Source: Ottelia alismoides (lineage: Eukaryota; Streptophyta; Magnoliopsida; Alismatales; Hydrocharitaceae). Taken from it: 64,000 nucleotides of DNA. The position numbers and the translations under genes were made by a program. Below, one piece after another: positions 12,164-25,509 of the stretch (its first letter is position 1; each line of letters starts with the position of its first letter). Below the pieces are notes generated by a model that saw only the letters and a list, made by a program, of their open reading frames with translations, was not told the origin of the DNA and did not search any database. The stretch spans positions 930,001-994,000 of the forward strand of contig JAZKJV010010132.1 in assembly GCA_037367405.1 (NCBI GenBank), read 5' to 3'.

Positions 12164-14808
12164 TGATGAAGCGTATTTTCGCCGCATTAATAGTCATCTT
12201 TTGTCATAGTATAGGTGGTGAAAATGGTTTAGCAAAAATCACGCTTTCGAATATGTGGAAGTTATTTTACTTAGCAAGTATACCAAGGTCGAACACAGGG
12301 ACATGATCCCCTTCGTCTATTTATCTAAGATTATTGTTTAATTCAAGAGTGAGTATTTTCTAGTCCTAGGTTTCAAGCAGATGTCATATGGAAAGAAAAT
12401 GATGCACAGAATGATACGAGTATTGCAGATAAAATCACAAGAAATGTGTGAAAATGATATGCATGTAATTTTGATGGATTTTAAGTTGCAATTAGAAGAT
12501 GATGCCAAACATGCACACAATCAATGGAATGCAAATAAATGTGTGCAAGAAAATAATATAAAATTATGCCCTATAAAATGTCAAACAATAATCAACAGAT
12601 TATGGGTCAATTTCAGAGTCAAATTGAACATTAAGGATAATGAATGGCATTTTATCAATGAACAAGAGACACTTGCGCACATAAAAATATAACATATTTA
12701 ACCGTCTCAAAACATGAAATTAAGGATGCCATTAGATAGAAGATAAAACAAGCATCGAAATGAAATTGAAATCATTCAATTTAGACTTAAAATGCTCAAG
12801 ATATGCTAAAAATAGTGCAATGGCATAAATGTAATAAAAATACATAAAAATAAAGGATAAATAATCACAAATAGGCTCTTGGAGGGACTTATTTATAATA
12901 TCCAAAACCCGGTGGAGCCCTTATATAATTTATCCTTTTACGCAAAGGGGGCTCTTTGCAAATAATGAAATCATTATGGGCCTTGTTGTAAATTGTCTAG
13001 GCACGCACGTAAGGCATGTACGCCTGGTCCTCCTCGTAATTATGGAAGACCCACGTGGTTGCTCTACAATTTACCCAGTCCCTCGCGTGCCCCCGCATGT
13101 GAGAGAGCTATGTTCGGAAGATGGCTCAACTTCGGGCCATGTGGTTTCTCCTGGAGCTTCGACGGGCAGTTCGGTGCACCCGAGCCTGTAGTTTAGGCAT
13201 GGAGGCTCGGGAGGACACGTGGGTCGTCCGATCGTGAGGATCGAACGATACAAGTTCTTTGTGCTCTACCTCCTATCACCGGAGAAGGTTGTGCTTCAGC
13301 GAAGATCTTGGAGCTCTGTCTCACCCCTGCATGTGTCCTGAAGTTTGAGGAGCGATCCTAGGACCTTGGCGATGGAGTTCGTGAAGAGATGCATGTGTGG
13401 AACCTTCTGAAGAGAGCCGACAAGGGATGCTCAACAAAGGCCATGCTTATGAACGGAACAGGAGACACAACTCAAACCATTGAGGACACTGAACACATAT
13501 AATTGATTAGTATAGCCGAAGCATGTGTGCAGGGGGAAAGCGAGTGAAGTGGGGTCCGTATGGGGGCAGGGGAGTGAGGGAACTAGATCTCCACTCCGAC
13601 GAGCCGTGGAAGAGGTGGAAGGAGATGACTAGGTTGTGGAGAAGGGGGAAAGGTGAGAGGATGCGTTGGCAAGCATGGAGGTGATACGGCAGAGCTACGT
13701 GGATGGTCACACGATGGCGAGTATGGATGTAGGCGGTGGGAAAATTAATGGAAAATAAGAAAAAATGAAGAAGCAAACCTGTAGGATTGGAGAAGGAAGA
13801 ACGACGAATCGGAGCTTGTGTTGAGGTTCCTGGGATCCTCGGGGTCATCGCTCAAACCCGATTAGCTACACCAGAGAGTGCAACGATGCCTAGGGCAGGT
13901 GCAATGTGGTCGGACGGCTACGGGTCAACATCGGGGTGTTGAGCCATCGTGGCCAATCTTCCTACCTCAGTCTGTCACAGGGAGGCAGAGGATGGCTGGG
14001 CCATTACCCTAGAAATGGTAGACAGGGGTAGAAGGAGGCAGAGTAGATGATTTTATATTTGGAGTTCTCCAGTCATTATGGTGGTGACTAGGGGACATGG
14101 AGTGGCTTGTGAGAGATGTTAGTGCGAGGGGTAAGGTCATTGACGGGAACACGAGAATGGCATAGCATAGGACTACATAGAGGTGACCTTTAGGAAGGAG
14201 GAGGGTCATCGGAGCAGTGGCTATAAATGAAAGGGGCGGAGGAAAAACCAGGCATAACGCATGGGGAAGGAGGCAATATGAGGTAGTCGACGAACCGGGG
14301 TCGTTGGGTCTCGCAATCCAACGGTCTAGATGTGATCGCAAGGGAGTGGCTAGGATTAAGTCGACCGATCTGATCCTAGGGTTAGGGGGAAAGAACCGAG
14401 TGTGTGGTGGAGATGTTCTGGGGAGCTCATCCAACGGTTACTAGAGGAGGGTTGACGTGGAAGCAGAGGGGGTGTTGGATGCGGGGGCATCCAACAGCTC
14501 AGGATGAGGCAGAAGTGAGCAGTCCTGATGCGACTAGAAATATCGCGTCCAACGACGGAGAATGGAGCAGAAGGGAACAACTGTGATGGATGAGGGGGAA
14601 GTTGATCAGACAGTGAGGAAGGGTGGTGAATGACATGAAGAGGAGCGGGTCACGTAGGCAACATAGAGGGCGTTACGTGGCTGCTCCAGAAAATTCAAAA
14701 ATAACAAAAATAAAGAAAAATCTAAAGAATCAATAGGAGGATGAAGTTAAGAAAAAGTGAAAACATAAAAGTTGTAGATCTCAATGAAAGTTTCATGTTG
14801 GACAAAAA
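12164..14808 (-). repeat. 5' LTR of Tat-like element, first part
   Basis: This is the sister copy of 4930-7766, from TGATGAAGCG at 12164 up to the copia A insertion. Its last five bases, AAAAA (14804-14808), are the left target duplication of copia A. The LTR resumes at 25510. Confidence 0.87.
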
Positions 14809-17334
14809 TGAAGGATATGGAATTATCCTCAAGCACATCACGGAAGCGTGATCGTCGTATCGGATACGACGAAGAACGACTAGTCGTACTAGTTGTTCTG
14901 TGCAGCGGAATTTAAAGTTTTTCATGTGATGAAACCACATGATCCAAGAACGATTCTCAGATCGTTTCATCTATAACCACAACAAGTATAAAAGAATACC
15001 TCTTGAAGCGTTTTTGATCGAGTCTCTGAAGAAAGAGACCTCCTATCTCAAGTCCGATCGTCGGTGAGACCGCTTGCGAGCGCGGGGATGAACCGCGTAG
15101 TCCTCACAATCCAAGAAGATGATCCAAGCACGGTTGCTCCTGATCTCGTCGTACGAGATCGAACGTCTTCTTTGTGAGTGTAGCACTCCAAGAAGACGGA
15201 GAACCGAAGAACGTCGAAGCGGCGACGTGGTGGCGAGAGCGTCGACGAATCTCTCCTCTAGGATTTCGTGGACAGCCACCAAATAGAGGGAGAGAGGGTT
15301 GTCGTGTATGAAGAAAGAGAGAGAGCTTCAATATTTCATGTACTTAGAGAGCATGGTATGCCTATCTATTTATAGGGGTTTTGGGATCCATGGATCTCAA
15401 TCCATGTGACATATAAAATCAATGGATGAGATTGATTTATGTCAATCCAATGGTCAAGATTGTTGTTGGTGAAACCAACAAATTATGATCTAATTTGGAT
15501 TAAAATATATTTGACAAAATCAAATATAAATCAGTCCTAAATTATATCAACAAATAAGGAGAGAGAATACAAAGGAGATCATACCTCCCATTGAAATAGG
15601 TGGACGGCCATCCATTCCATATAGGAATAGGGTGCCGCTCATCCCTTTCCTAAATGGGGCAATCTCATGGATTTCTCATGGATTTCCATGAGATTGCATA
15701 TCTCCTTAAATTTCTCTACTATTTATTTCCAACAACTTTTGTTGGGTTTTATTCATAAAAAATAATTCACAATTATATTTGAGAATATTGCAATCTTGTC
15801 ATTGAAAAATTGTGAATCATATTCACAACCCAAAACAACACATAATTTACATTGTCAATTAATTACACAATGTGTATCCAATACACATAATAATTATTAA
15901 CAAATATAAATTATAACTAGCTCTCTCTAATACATTATAAATCACACTTATAATATATTATGAATAATTGGATATTTCTATCCATATTATTCTTATTCAT
16001 AATAACTAAATCGCATTTAATTATATTGGATAATCTCTTCACACATCAAGATGATTAAATTACATTTAATCATTATTTCTTCATTGCTTAGATCTTATGG
16101 ATTTATTCTTGAACCCTTCAAGAATAATGCGATCTCTCCGTAGATACTTGGAGATAAGGACAGGGCGATTGCATTGTTCCACGTATAGTGACTTGAATGT
16201 TGAGATCATATCTCAAATCCAGATCCTATGGACCTCCCACTGATGCTTGATCAAATCAAGACCGTAGACTTAATCTTCTCATTGCATCTGAATCTCATTC
16301 AGGTCAATGTCCAGTTCATGGACTAAGATTAGGGCACTTCTCTAATGAGAGGAGTCACTAAAATCCAAACCTGTTTCATCACTACCTCGGAATGGAAGCG
16401 TCATGGTTATACAATCGTTTATGATCACATCACCCTCAGGTATTCCCAATACATGTCCATCCTGCATACTGGAAGACCTATGATCATTCTGAAGATAAAG
16501 ATCACTTTTACACTGTCATCTTCAGGGTTTGATCATTAAGATTCTCAATCTTCGTCACTGGGAATCGGTATAGATCATATGCTTTCCCAAAGCATATATC
16601 TTACCTTCAAATTCATGTCATGCTTCCAAAGCATGACGACCATGCATGGAATTTGATCAGTCCCAATACCTCATGAGTGAGCTCATGTCTCCCAGTTCAC
16701 AAGTGAACTTGTATGATCCCTTTGAGAGATCGTATTACTCATATGTCCTTACATGCACACCAGCTCACCGGTGTATAGACCTTGGGTAGGTCATCAACCT
16801 ATTGGTTTGCCAAATGTACACACTCAAACATATAGCAACACATCTGTCTCTGGTTAGAGGATGCATGCCTATGTTGTGACAGTATTCAACATAGGTCTTT
16901 GGTTATCTCGATCTCGTTAAGTCAACCCATTGACTCAACTAACCTGACACCTCCGAATCATTATTCCCATGAAAAGGACATGCATCAAGAGGTCAGTCAG
17001 ATATCAACCATCTGAGATAGGATTACCATCTCCTACTCAGGCTGGAGATCATCACTTAACAATCATTTGATGATGCTTGATGAGTCCTCTATCTAACTCC
17101 TTAGATATTCATCCAAGCATTAGCCTCTATGATTCATTCAATGAATCAACAGCTGTATGATTATCAAGTTGGCCATGGTACATAACCCTTATTGTACAGA
17201 GGGACCCTATAGTGCATTCATTCATTCAATCTCAGAAATAGAGTGAAAAATAATCAATAACTTTTATTGATAATTTACTTATTACAATAACATTTATTGT
17301 AGAAATGGTTCGCCCGGGGCTCACATTGCTAACA
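14809..17334 (-). repeat. 3' LTR of copia A
   Basis: 2526 bp, reading TGAAGGATATGG to GCTCACATTGCTAACA on the plus strand, so TGTTAGC...ATCCTTCA in the element's sense. It carries a TATA box on the minus strand (15366-15374) and a perfect 10-bp inverted repeat at 14852-14872 near its end. Confidence 0.93.
15366..15374 (-). promoter_or_regulatory. LTR TATA box (copia A, 3' LTR)
   Basis: The minus strand reads TATAAATAG within CCCCTATAAATAGATAGG. It is conserved at 23546-23554 in the other LTR and suits the U3/R border of a copia LTR. Promoter activity is inferred. Confidence 0.6.
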
Positions 17335-17344
17335 ATCTCCCACT
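17335..17344 (-). promoter_or_regulatory. Polypurine tract of copia A
   Basis: The minus strand reads AGTGGGAGAT directly before the TGTTAGC start of the 3' LTR. The identical tract occurs in element B at 50501-50510. Confidence 0.85.
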
Positions 17345-17409
17345 AACCCTCAGAACTATTCAGGAACAATCCTTAAACCCATACTCATTACATGCTGGTC
17401 AAAAATCTT

Positions 17410-20400
17410 CTATGTCAGAGGTTTGGTAAGAGGATCAGCAACGTTGTCGGTAGAGGCCACCTTGGTGATGATGATGTCACCACGCTTTTGTATCTCCCGA
17501 ATGATGTGGTATTTCCTTTCCACGTGCTTGCTCTTCTGATGCCATCTGGGTTCCTTTGCTTGGGCAATGGCTCCCGTGTTATCGCAGAGTAACGGGATCG
17601 GAGTATCAGAGGAAACTACGTCAAGCTCTAGGACGAACTTGCGCAACCACACCGCCTCCTTTGCAGCATCCGATGCGGCAATGTATTCGGCTTCTGTTGT
17701 TGAATCTGCAGTAGTATCCTGCTTCTTGCTTCTCCAGCTCACAACACCACCATTCAACAAGAACACAAACCCTAATGTCGACTTTCGATCATCTACATCT
17801 AATTGGAAATCAGAATCTGTATATCCCAAGACTTGGAGATCACCATCTCCATAGACCAAGATGTAATCTTGCGTCCATCTTAGATATTTGAATATGTTCT
17901 TTACTGCATTACAGTGTTGTTCTCCATAGAAGGATTGATAACGACTTACCACTCCCACTGCATGGCAGATATCTGGCCTAGTACACATCATGGCATACAT
18001 TAAGCTTCCTACGGCTGATGCATAAGGACATCCAGCCATGGTCTTCTTTTCCTCAATAGTTTGAGGAGCCATTCCTTTAGACAAGTGGATACCATGTCTT
18101 AAGGGTCGTAATCCTTTCTTGGAACTATCCATACGGAATCGTTCAAGAATCCTCTTAATGTATCCATGTTGTGACAATCCCACAATCCTCTTTTCTCGGT
18201 TTCTGAGCAACTTCAGGCCTAAGATGTAAGAGGATTCTCCAAGATCTTTCATCTCAAAGGTATGGGATAGCCAAATCTTTACACTGGTATCATCCCTGTA
18301 TCATTCCCAACGATAAGGATGTCATCTACGTAAAGCACGATGAACACAATGGCGCTCCCACTAGTTTTCTTGTATACACAAGGTTCATCAGGATTTTGCA
18401 CAAAATCATAACTCTTTATGATTTCGTCAAATCTGATGTTCCAGCTACGAGAAGCTTGCTTGAGCCCATAGATGGATTTCTTTAGCTTGCATACTTTGCC
18501 ATCCTCAGTCATGAAGCCCTGGGGCTGCTCCATGTAGATATCCTCCTCGAGGTATCCATTGAGGAAAGTCGTCTTGACGTCTATCTGCCAGATGTCGTAG
18601 TCAAGATATGCAGCTATAGCTAGCAGTGTCATGATGGATTTAAGCATATCCACAAGAGAGAATGTCTCATCGTAATCGATGCCTTCTCTCTGTGTGTAGC
18701 CCTTGGCCACTAGCCGTGCCTTGAAAGTCTCTACTTTCCCATCAGGTCCCCTCTTTCTCTTGAAGATCCATTTACACCTAATGGGTTTTACCCCTTTAGG
18801 TGGATCCTCTAGGGTCCATACGCTATTCTTACGCATGGAGTCAATTTCTGACTTCATTGCTATCATCCATCTACCCATGTCTTGATCCGCGAGTGCTTCA
18901 TCAAATGAAGTAGGATCAATGCCAGTCTCACTTGACACATGGAATCCATACCTTTCAGGTGGTACAACCACCCTCGAACTCCTTTGAAGAGGTATGGGTA
19001 TTTCATCTTTATTTATCTCTTCAGTTTCTGGTCTAGAAGGCTCAGAATCCTCAGGGGATTCAATGAGTTCCTCTACTTCATTTTTGTCTTGACCTTTAAG
19101 GAAATCATCCTCCAGAAATTTCACATCTCTAGAGATAAAAACCTTTTGGGTCTCAGGGTCATAGAGCTGGTATCCAATAACATCTTTAACATACCCAATG
19201 AAGTAACACTCACGAGTGCGAGATTCTAGCTTACTTGCATCCACGTTCTTCGCATGGACCAAGCAACCCCAAACCCTCAAGTGATTAACACTAGGTTTGG
19301 TTTCATACCATAGCTCATGAGGAGTCTTAGGCACAGATTTGCTAGGAATCTTATTCAGGATATATATTGCAGTCTCTACTGCATATCCTCAGAAACTAAG
19401 AGGTAAATGTGCTTTACTCATCATTGAACGGACCATGTCCATGATGGTCCTGTTGCGTCTTTCAGCAACACCATTAAGTTGGGGAGTTCCAGGAGGAGTG
19501 AGATTGGAAACAATTCCATTCTCCTTAAGGTATTCCTTGAATTCATCTGATAGTACTCTCCACCTCGATCAGATCAAATCCGTTTAGTCTTCCTATCGAT
19601 TTGGTTCTCAACCAAAGCCTTGAACTCTTTGAACTTTTCAAAGGTTTCAGACTTATGACGTAATAGGAATACAAACCCGTATTGCGAATGGTCATCGATG
19701 AACGTCAAATAATATCAATATCCATTTCGAGTCGCGGTACTGAAGGGACCACATACATCGGTATGTATTAGATCAGCAATACCTTCGCATCTTGTAACCT
19801 TGTTACGGAAAGGCATCCTTGTCATTTTACCTCGAATACAATGTTCACAGGTAGGAAAAGACTGAACCTGTAGAAAATCTAAAGGTCCATCCTTTATTAA
19901 TCTGTTGATCCTATCAACAGACAAATGACCAAGCCTTTGATGCCAAATCATATTCGAATGAATTTTTATTTTCCCTGGATCTCTTAGGTTTTTACTAGTG
20001 GCTGTAACATTCATGACATTCTCATTAATGCACAATTCATAGAGTCCTCCAGAAGTTAAAATACCCTCTGCAATATTTCTATCATAATGATTTATGACTA
20101 ATTTATTAAATGAATATCCACTTCTAACTAGCTTAGATACAGATATCAAATTCCTTCTAACTTCAGGTACATAAAGACACTCTTTAAGTACTAGGACTCT
20201 GTACTAGATAATGATAGTCAACACGTCCCAACAGCGACTGCTGCAACACTTGCATCAGATCCCATCTGGATGACTATCTCCCCTTCCTCAAGATTTCTAG
20301 TTTCCTGAAACAAATGCAACAAATTGCATACATGAACAGAAGCACTAGAATCTACAACCCAACTTCCTTCTCGTCTGACGAGAAAGCTAGTTTCAATGAT

Positions 20401-21254
20401 GAAAGTAGATTTTATACCTGCTGGGGCTTTACCTTTGTCTGAGGACTTCAAGTAATCCGGGCAGTATGCCTCTAGTGCCCCGATTTTTTGCAGTGGTGAC
20501 AGACGTCGGTTTTCTTCGACGGCAATAGAGTGGATGCATTGGAAGAAGAACCAACACTTTGTCCCTTCTTCTTTCTCTTCTGGGCTGCGCCCTTCCGAGA
20601 ACCTTGCTTCCGACCGCGCTTCCCTCTGACCTGTGCAACCATTGAACTGCCAGCGGGACCATCTTTCTTCATTACATCTTCCGCAGATTTTAGTGCGGCA
20701 AGAAGACCAACGCTTGTCAATTCCAGCTTGTTCATGTGGAATGACACTACAAAGTTATTGAAAGACTCGGGCAACGACAACAGAATGAAGTCACCTTGCA
20801 TATCTGCATCCATGGTTGCCCCAAGAGTCTCCAGCTCCGACAAGTACCCAAACATTTTGAGTACATGTTCACGGACTGAAGTCCCTTCCTGCATCTTGCA
20901 GCGAATGAGATCTTTCATAACATTGTACCGCTGGGTGCGGTTAATGTCACCAAACATATCTTTCAGGTTCTGCATTATCTCATGACAAGTGCTCATCTTC
21001 ACATGTTGCTTCTGCAGAACATTGGAGAGAGAACCCAGGATATAGCATCTAGCCAAGATATGATCTTCATCATACTTGTCATTGTATGCTTTTTCTTCCT
21101 TGGATTTAGGGTTCTCATGCTTGTCCTCGGAGAACACATAACTTATGCGCTCTACTGAGAGAACAAGCTCCGAATTACAGATCCAATCCGAGTAATTTGG
21201 GCCGGTCAATTGGTTGATCTCAAGAAGCCTACTAAGTGGATTCAAGGACTTCAT
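17410..21254 (-). pseudogene. Broken copia gag-pol (element A)
   Basis: Starts with ATG at 21254. Gag runs to a zinc knuckle (CHHCKKSGH) where a TGG codon has become TAG and one base is lost just after (about 20470). The protease segment (20451-20218) has DSSAS where the active DSGAS is expected, then a TGA stop. The GAG-pre-integrase segment (20149-19715) ends at a TGA standing for the CGA seen in element B. Integrase C-terminal and reverse transcriptase parts lie at 19334-18279 (including YVDDILIV), and the last RT part and RNase H at 18252-17410 (YTDSDFQLD, TTEAEY). At least five disabling changes; the product is non-functional. Domain order gag-PR-INT-RT-RH is diagnostic of Ty1/copia. Confidence 0.92.
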
Positions 21255-22965
21255 TTTCTGAAATTAAGAATGCGCTATATTAGAATATATAAACATATAT
21301 TCAAATTTATGATATTTGATTAAGGTATTTTAAATCAAATTGTTCTTGCTCTGTCAACCTTGAAAGTTTATTCCCTTAATCACTTTCAAAGTAAGAGATA
21401 TACTTACCGTTATATCTCAAACAAGAACTGGGATCTCCTCCTTATCTTTGCCATAGCCCAATAATATGAGAACCTATGACTCCAATAAAGAGAAGCGGGA
21501 ACACATTCCGCCTTGCAAGTCCAATTTGCATCTCCCAATTCGGTCTTTAAAACCCGGGCCCACCACCCCTAAGGTGATGTTGACCCATCATTAATTGAAC
21601 CAACCGTCAACAGGAATACAACTCGCTATGCGCAATCCAATATCGCCCCAATAATATGAGGACCCGATATTGGGGTCATTACGCATATGTCCTTACTCTT
21701 TCGAGAAGCGACGAGCCCAATCCAGATGCGCTTGCATACGAGAGCTGTCACTTCGGACATGCGTCTCCCACATGCAATCCCTGGCGACGGAATCCTTCGC
21801 CTTGACGGGAGACCATGGATGTCACTTATGTGATCCTCCATATCATATTCAAATTTTAATCAATTACTATGAATCATATTCATATAATTAATTCTTCCAA
21901 GGGAAATGGCAACTCTATTCATAATAGAGAGTCTAAATTAGACATAATCAATTTAATCATATTAAATTAATTATCAATCCAATTTAATCAACAAACTTGA
22001 TCACTTTACTTCAATATATATATGGTAATATCTCAAAATATGTGTTAATTCGAATTTTAATAATTAGAAAATACACCTTGATTTTCTCCTTCATTATACA
22101 GTCCCTACCCGCCGTCATGGCCAGTACTGACGAGTGTGGGACGGACCACATACGTTGCAACCCGCTACCTCCAATGCTCTCCGACTAGACACCATATCCA
22201 CCTCGGGAAAGCATAATGCCGGATATATCAATTTGTACTTGAGATGAACATCGGTTTTTCAACCGAAATTATATCATATAGTAATAATCAAAACATTTTT
22301 TATTATAAGGAAATTTGCTACACAAATTCCCAATCCTATTCAAGCATCACGTTTGATGATTGTGTTTCCAATTAAGATTTAGATCAAATTTAATCAATTA
22401 ATTGGTTGAGGCCAAGTCAATTAAGTAAATAATCATCTTTCAATATTTCACAAATATTTTTCATGATTATTCCATGAAATTAACAATTAATTTCACTAAT
22501 TGACAATCACTTGGTTCTAGATTAGGACTACAATTTTAGTAGCGACCCACACTCACTAAAATTAACATATCTCAATCAATTTAAATCCAAATTAGACAAA
22601 CTCAATTTTCAAAGGTTTCTAACTTGATTTAGGACAGAACCCAAGTGATGTTTCATGCATTTCGAGGCTGATCTAAACAATAATTAACTCTTTAATCATG
22701 TTAAGATCTACAGTTCCCGCAACAGTGCATACATGTTCATTAAAACAACCATACGAAATCCGATTTACGTAAACTCAGATCCTATGATTTCCTTATTTAA
22801 TGGAGAACAAAATCCAAGTAAATAATTTGTGCTTAAACATTTTAAACATGGCCGAAATTATTTACATAACAGATCTGCGAAATCAAATGCGATAAAAACA
22901 TTCACGACCTTAACGAACCCAAGTCGTCCTCGATTTGCGAATCATATTCGAAACCGTCAACCTAA
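21255..22965 (-). other. Untranslated leader of copia A
   Basis: About 1.7 kb between the primer site and gag. No long ORF. It is strongly conserved with the leader of element B in parts, notably GAAGCGGGAACACATTCCGC near 21492 and the hairpin at 21627-21687, which suggests RNA-level function such as packaging. Such a role is inference. Confidence 0.7.
21627..21687 (-). other. Conserved leader RNA hairpin (copia A)
   Basis: Outer arms TATGCG (21627-21632) and CGCATA (21682-21687), inner arms CCAATATCG (21637-21645) and CGATATTGG (21665-21673). In element B the inner arms are identical and the outer arms are TATACG and CGTATA, so both sides changed together and pairing is kept. Confidence 0.65.
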
Positions 22966-22978
22966 GGCTCTGATACCA
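22966..22978 (-). promoter_or_regulatory. Initiator tRNA-Met primer binding site (copia A)
   Basis: The minus strand reads TGGTATCAGAGCC two bases after the 5' LTR end at 22981. It is the standard plant copia primer site. Confidence 0.93.
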
Positions 22979-22980
22979 CT

Positions 22981-25504
22981 TGAAGGATAAGGAATTATCC
23001 TCAAGCGCATCATGGAAGCGTGATCGTCGTATCGGATATGACGAAGAACGACTAGTCGTACTAGTTGTTCTGTGCAGCGGAATTTAAAATTTTTCATGTG
23101 ATGAAACCACATGATCCAAGAACGATTCTCGGATCGTATCATCTATAACTACAACAAGTATAAAAGAATACCTCTTGAAGCGTGGTTGATCGAGTCTCTG
23201 AAGAAAGAGACCTCCTGTCTCAAGTTCGATCGTCGGTGAGACCGCTTGCGAGCGCGGGGATGAACCGCATAGTCCTCGTAATCCAAGAAAACGATCCAAG
23301 CGCGGTTTCTCCTGATCTCGTCATACGAGATCGAACGTCTCCTTCGTGAGTGTATCACTCCAAGAAGATGGAGAACTGTAGAACGTCGAAGCGGCGACGC
23401 GGTGGCGAGAGCGTCGACGAATCTCTCCTCTAGGGTTTGGTGGACGACCACCAAATAGAGGGAGAGAGGGATGTCGTGTATGAAGAAAGAGAGAGAGAGA
23501 GAGAGCTTCAATATTTCATGTACTTAGAGAGCATGGTATGCCTATCTATTTATAGGGTTTTGGGATCCATGTATCTCAATCCATGTGACATATAAAATCA
23601 ATGGATGAGATTGATTTATGTCAATCCAATGGTCAAGATTGTTGTTGGTGAAACCAACAAATTATGATCTAATTTGGATTAAAATATATTTGACAAAATC
23701 AAATATAAATCAATCCTAAATTATATCAACAAATAAGGAGAGAGAATACAAAGGAGATCATGCCTCCCATTCAAAATAGGGTGGACGACCACCCATTCCA
23801 TATAGGAATAGGGTGCCGCCCATCCCTTTCCTAAATGGGGCAATCTCATGGATTTCCATGAGATTGCATATCTCCTTGAATTTCTCAACTATTTATTTCC
23901 AACAACTTTTGTTGGGTTTTATTCATTAAAAATAATTCACAATTATAATTGAGAATAGTGCAATCTTGTCATTGAAAGATTGTGAATTATATTTACAACC
24001 CAAAACAACGTATAATTTACACTGTCAATTAATTACACAATGTGTATCCAATACACATAATAATTAATCAACAAATATAAATTATAATTAGCTCTCTCTA
24101 GTACATTATAAATCACATTTATAATATATTATGAATAATTGGATATTTCTATCCACATTATTCTTATCCATAATAATTAAATCACATTTAATTATATTGG
24201 ATAATCTCTTCACACATCAAGATGATTAAATCACATTTAATCATTAGTTCTTCATTGCTTAGATCTTATGGAATTATTCTTGAACCTTCAAGAATAGTGC
24301 GATCTCTCCGCAGATATTTGGAGATAAGGACAGGGCGATTGCATTGTTCCACGTATAGTGACTTGGATGTTGAGATCATATCTCAAATCCAGATCCCATG
24401 GACCTCCCAATGATGCTTGATCAAATCAAGACCGGAGAATTATTCTTCTCATTGCATCTGAATCTCATTCAAATCAATGTCCAGTTCATGGACTAAGATT
24501 AGGTCACTTCTCTAATGAGAGGAGTCACTAAAATCCAAACCTGTTTCATCACTCCCTCGGAATGGAAGCGTCATGGTTATACAATCGTTTATGATCACAT
24601 CACCCTCAGGTATTCCCAATACCTATACATCCTGCATACTGGAAGACCTATGATCATTCTGAAGATAAAGATCACTTTTACACTATCATCTTCAGGGTTG
24701 GATCATTAAGTTTCTCATTCTTGGTCACTGGGAATTGGTATAGATCATATGCTTTCCCAAAGCATATATCTTATCTTCAAATTCATGTCATGCTTCCAAA
24801 ACATGACGACCATGCATGGAATTTGATCAGTCCCAATACTTCATGGGTGAGTTCATGTCTTCCGGTTCACAAGTGAACCTGTATAATCCCTTTGAGAGAT
24901 CGTATTACTCATATGTCCTTACATGCACACCAGCTTGCCGGTGTAAATACCTTGGTTAGGTCATCAACCTATTGGTCTGCCAAATGTACATACTCAGACA
25001 TATAGCAACACATCTGCCTCTGGTCAGAGGATGCATGCCTATGTTGTGACAGTATTCAACATAGGTCTTTGGTTATCTCGATCTCGTTAAGTCAACCCAT
25101 TAACTCAACTAACCTGACACCTCCGAATCACTATTCCCATGCAGAGGACCTGCATCAAAAGGTCAGTCAGATATCAGCCATCTGAGATAGGATTTCCATC
25201 TCATACTCAGGCTGGAGATCATAACTTAACAATCATTTGATGATGCTTGATGAGTGCTCTATCTAACTCCTTAGATATTCATCCAAGCATTAGCCTCTAT
25301 GATTCATTCAATGAATCAAGAGCTGTATGATTATCAACTTGTCCATGGTACATAACCCTTATTGTACAAAGGGACCCTATAGTGCATTCATTCATTCAAT
25401 CTCAGAAATGGAGTGAAAAATAATCAATAACTTTTATTGATAATTTACTTATTATAATAACATTTATTGTAGAAATGGTTCGCCCGTGGCTCACATTGCT
25501 AAGA
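22981..25504 (-). repeat. 5' LTR of copia A
   Basis: 2524 bp, the partner of 14809-17334. It begins TGAAGGATAAGG and its outer end reads GCTAAGA instead of GCTAACA, a mutated terminus. TATA box on the minus strand at 23546-23554. A (GA)n run lies near 23490-23504. Confidence 0.92.
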
Positions 25505-25509
25505 AAAAA

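Larger units (their letters stand above)
14809..25504 (-). mobile_element. Ty1/copia retrotransposon A (defective)
   Basis: Complete 10.7-kb minus-strand element: 5' LTR 22981-25504, Met-initiator primer site 22966-22978, leader, broken gag-pol 21254-17410, polypurine tract 17335-17344, 3' LTR 14809-17334. It is flanked by AAAAA (14804-14808 and 25505-25509). It sits inside the 5' LTR of the Tat-like element; the sister LTR at 7414-7446 shows the uninterrupted site. LTR copies differ by many scattered changes, clearly more than those of element B, and the coding region has several stops and frameshifts, so it is an older insertion. It belongs to the same broad family as element B at 48131-58609 but is a separate subfamily. 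Confidence 0.93.

Noticed and set aside
13507..14580. Several ORFs of 60-141 codons on both strands in the Tat-like LTR
   Set aside because: They overlap in many frames, lie in the GC-rich LTR core, and are not kept in the sister LTR at 6.0-7.3 kb.
17392..17854. Plus-strand ORFs opposite the copia RNase H region, and their equivalents in element B
   Set aside because: They are antisense shadows of conserved copia pol frames on the minus strand.
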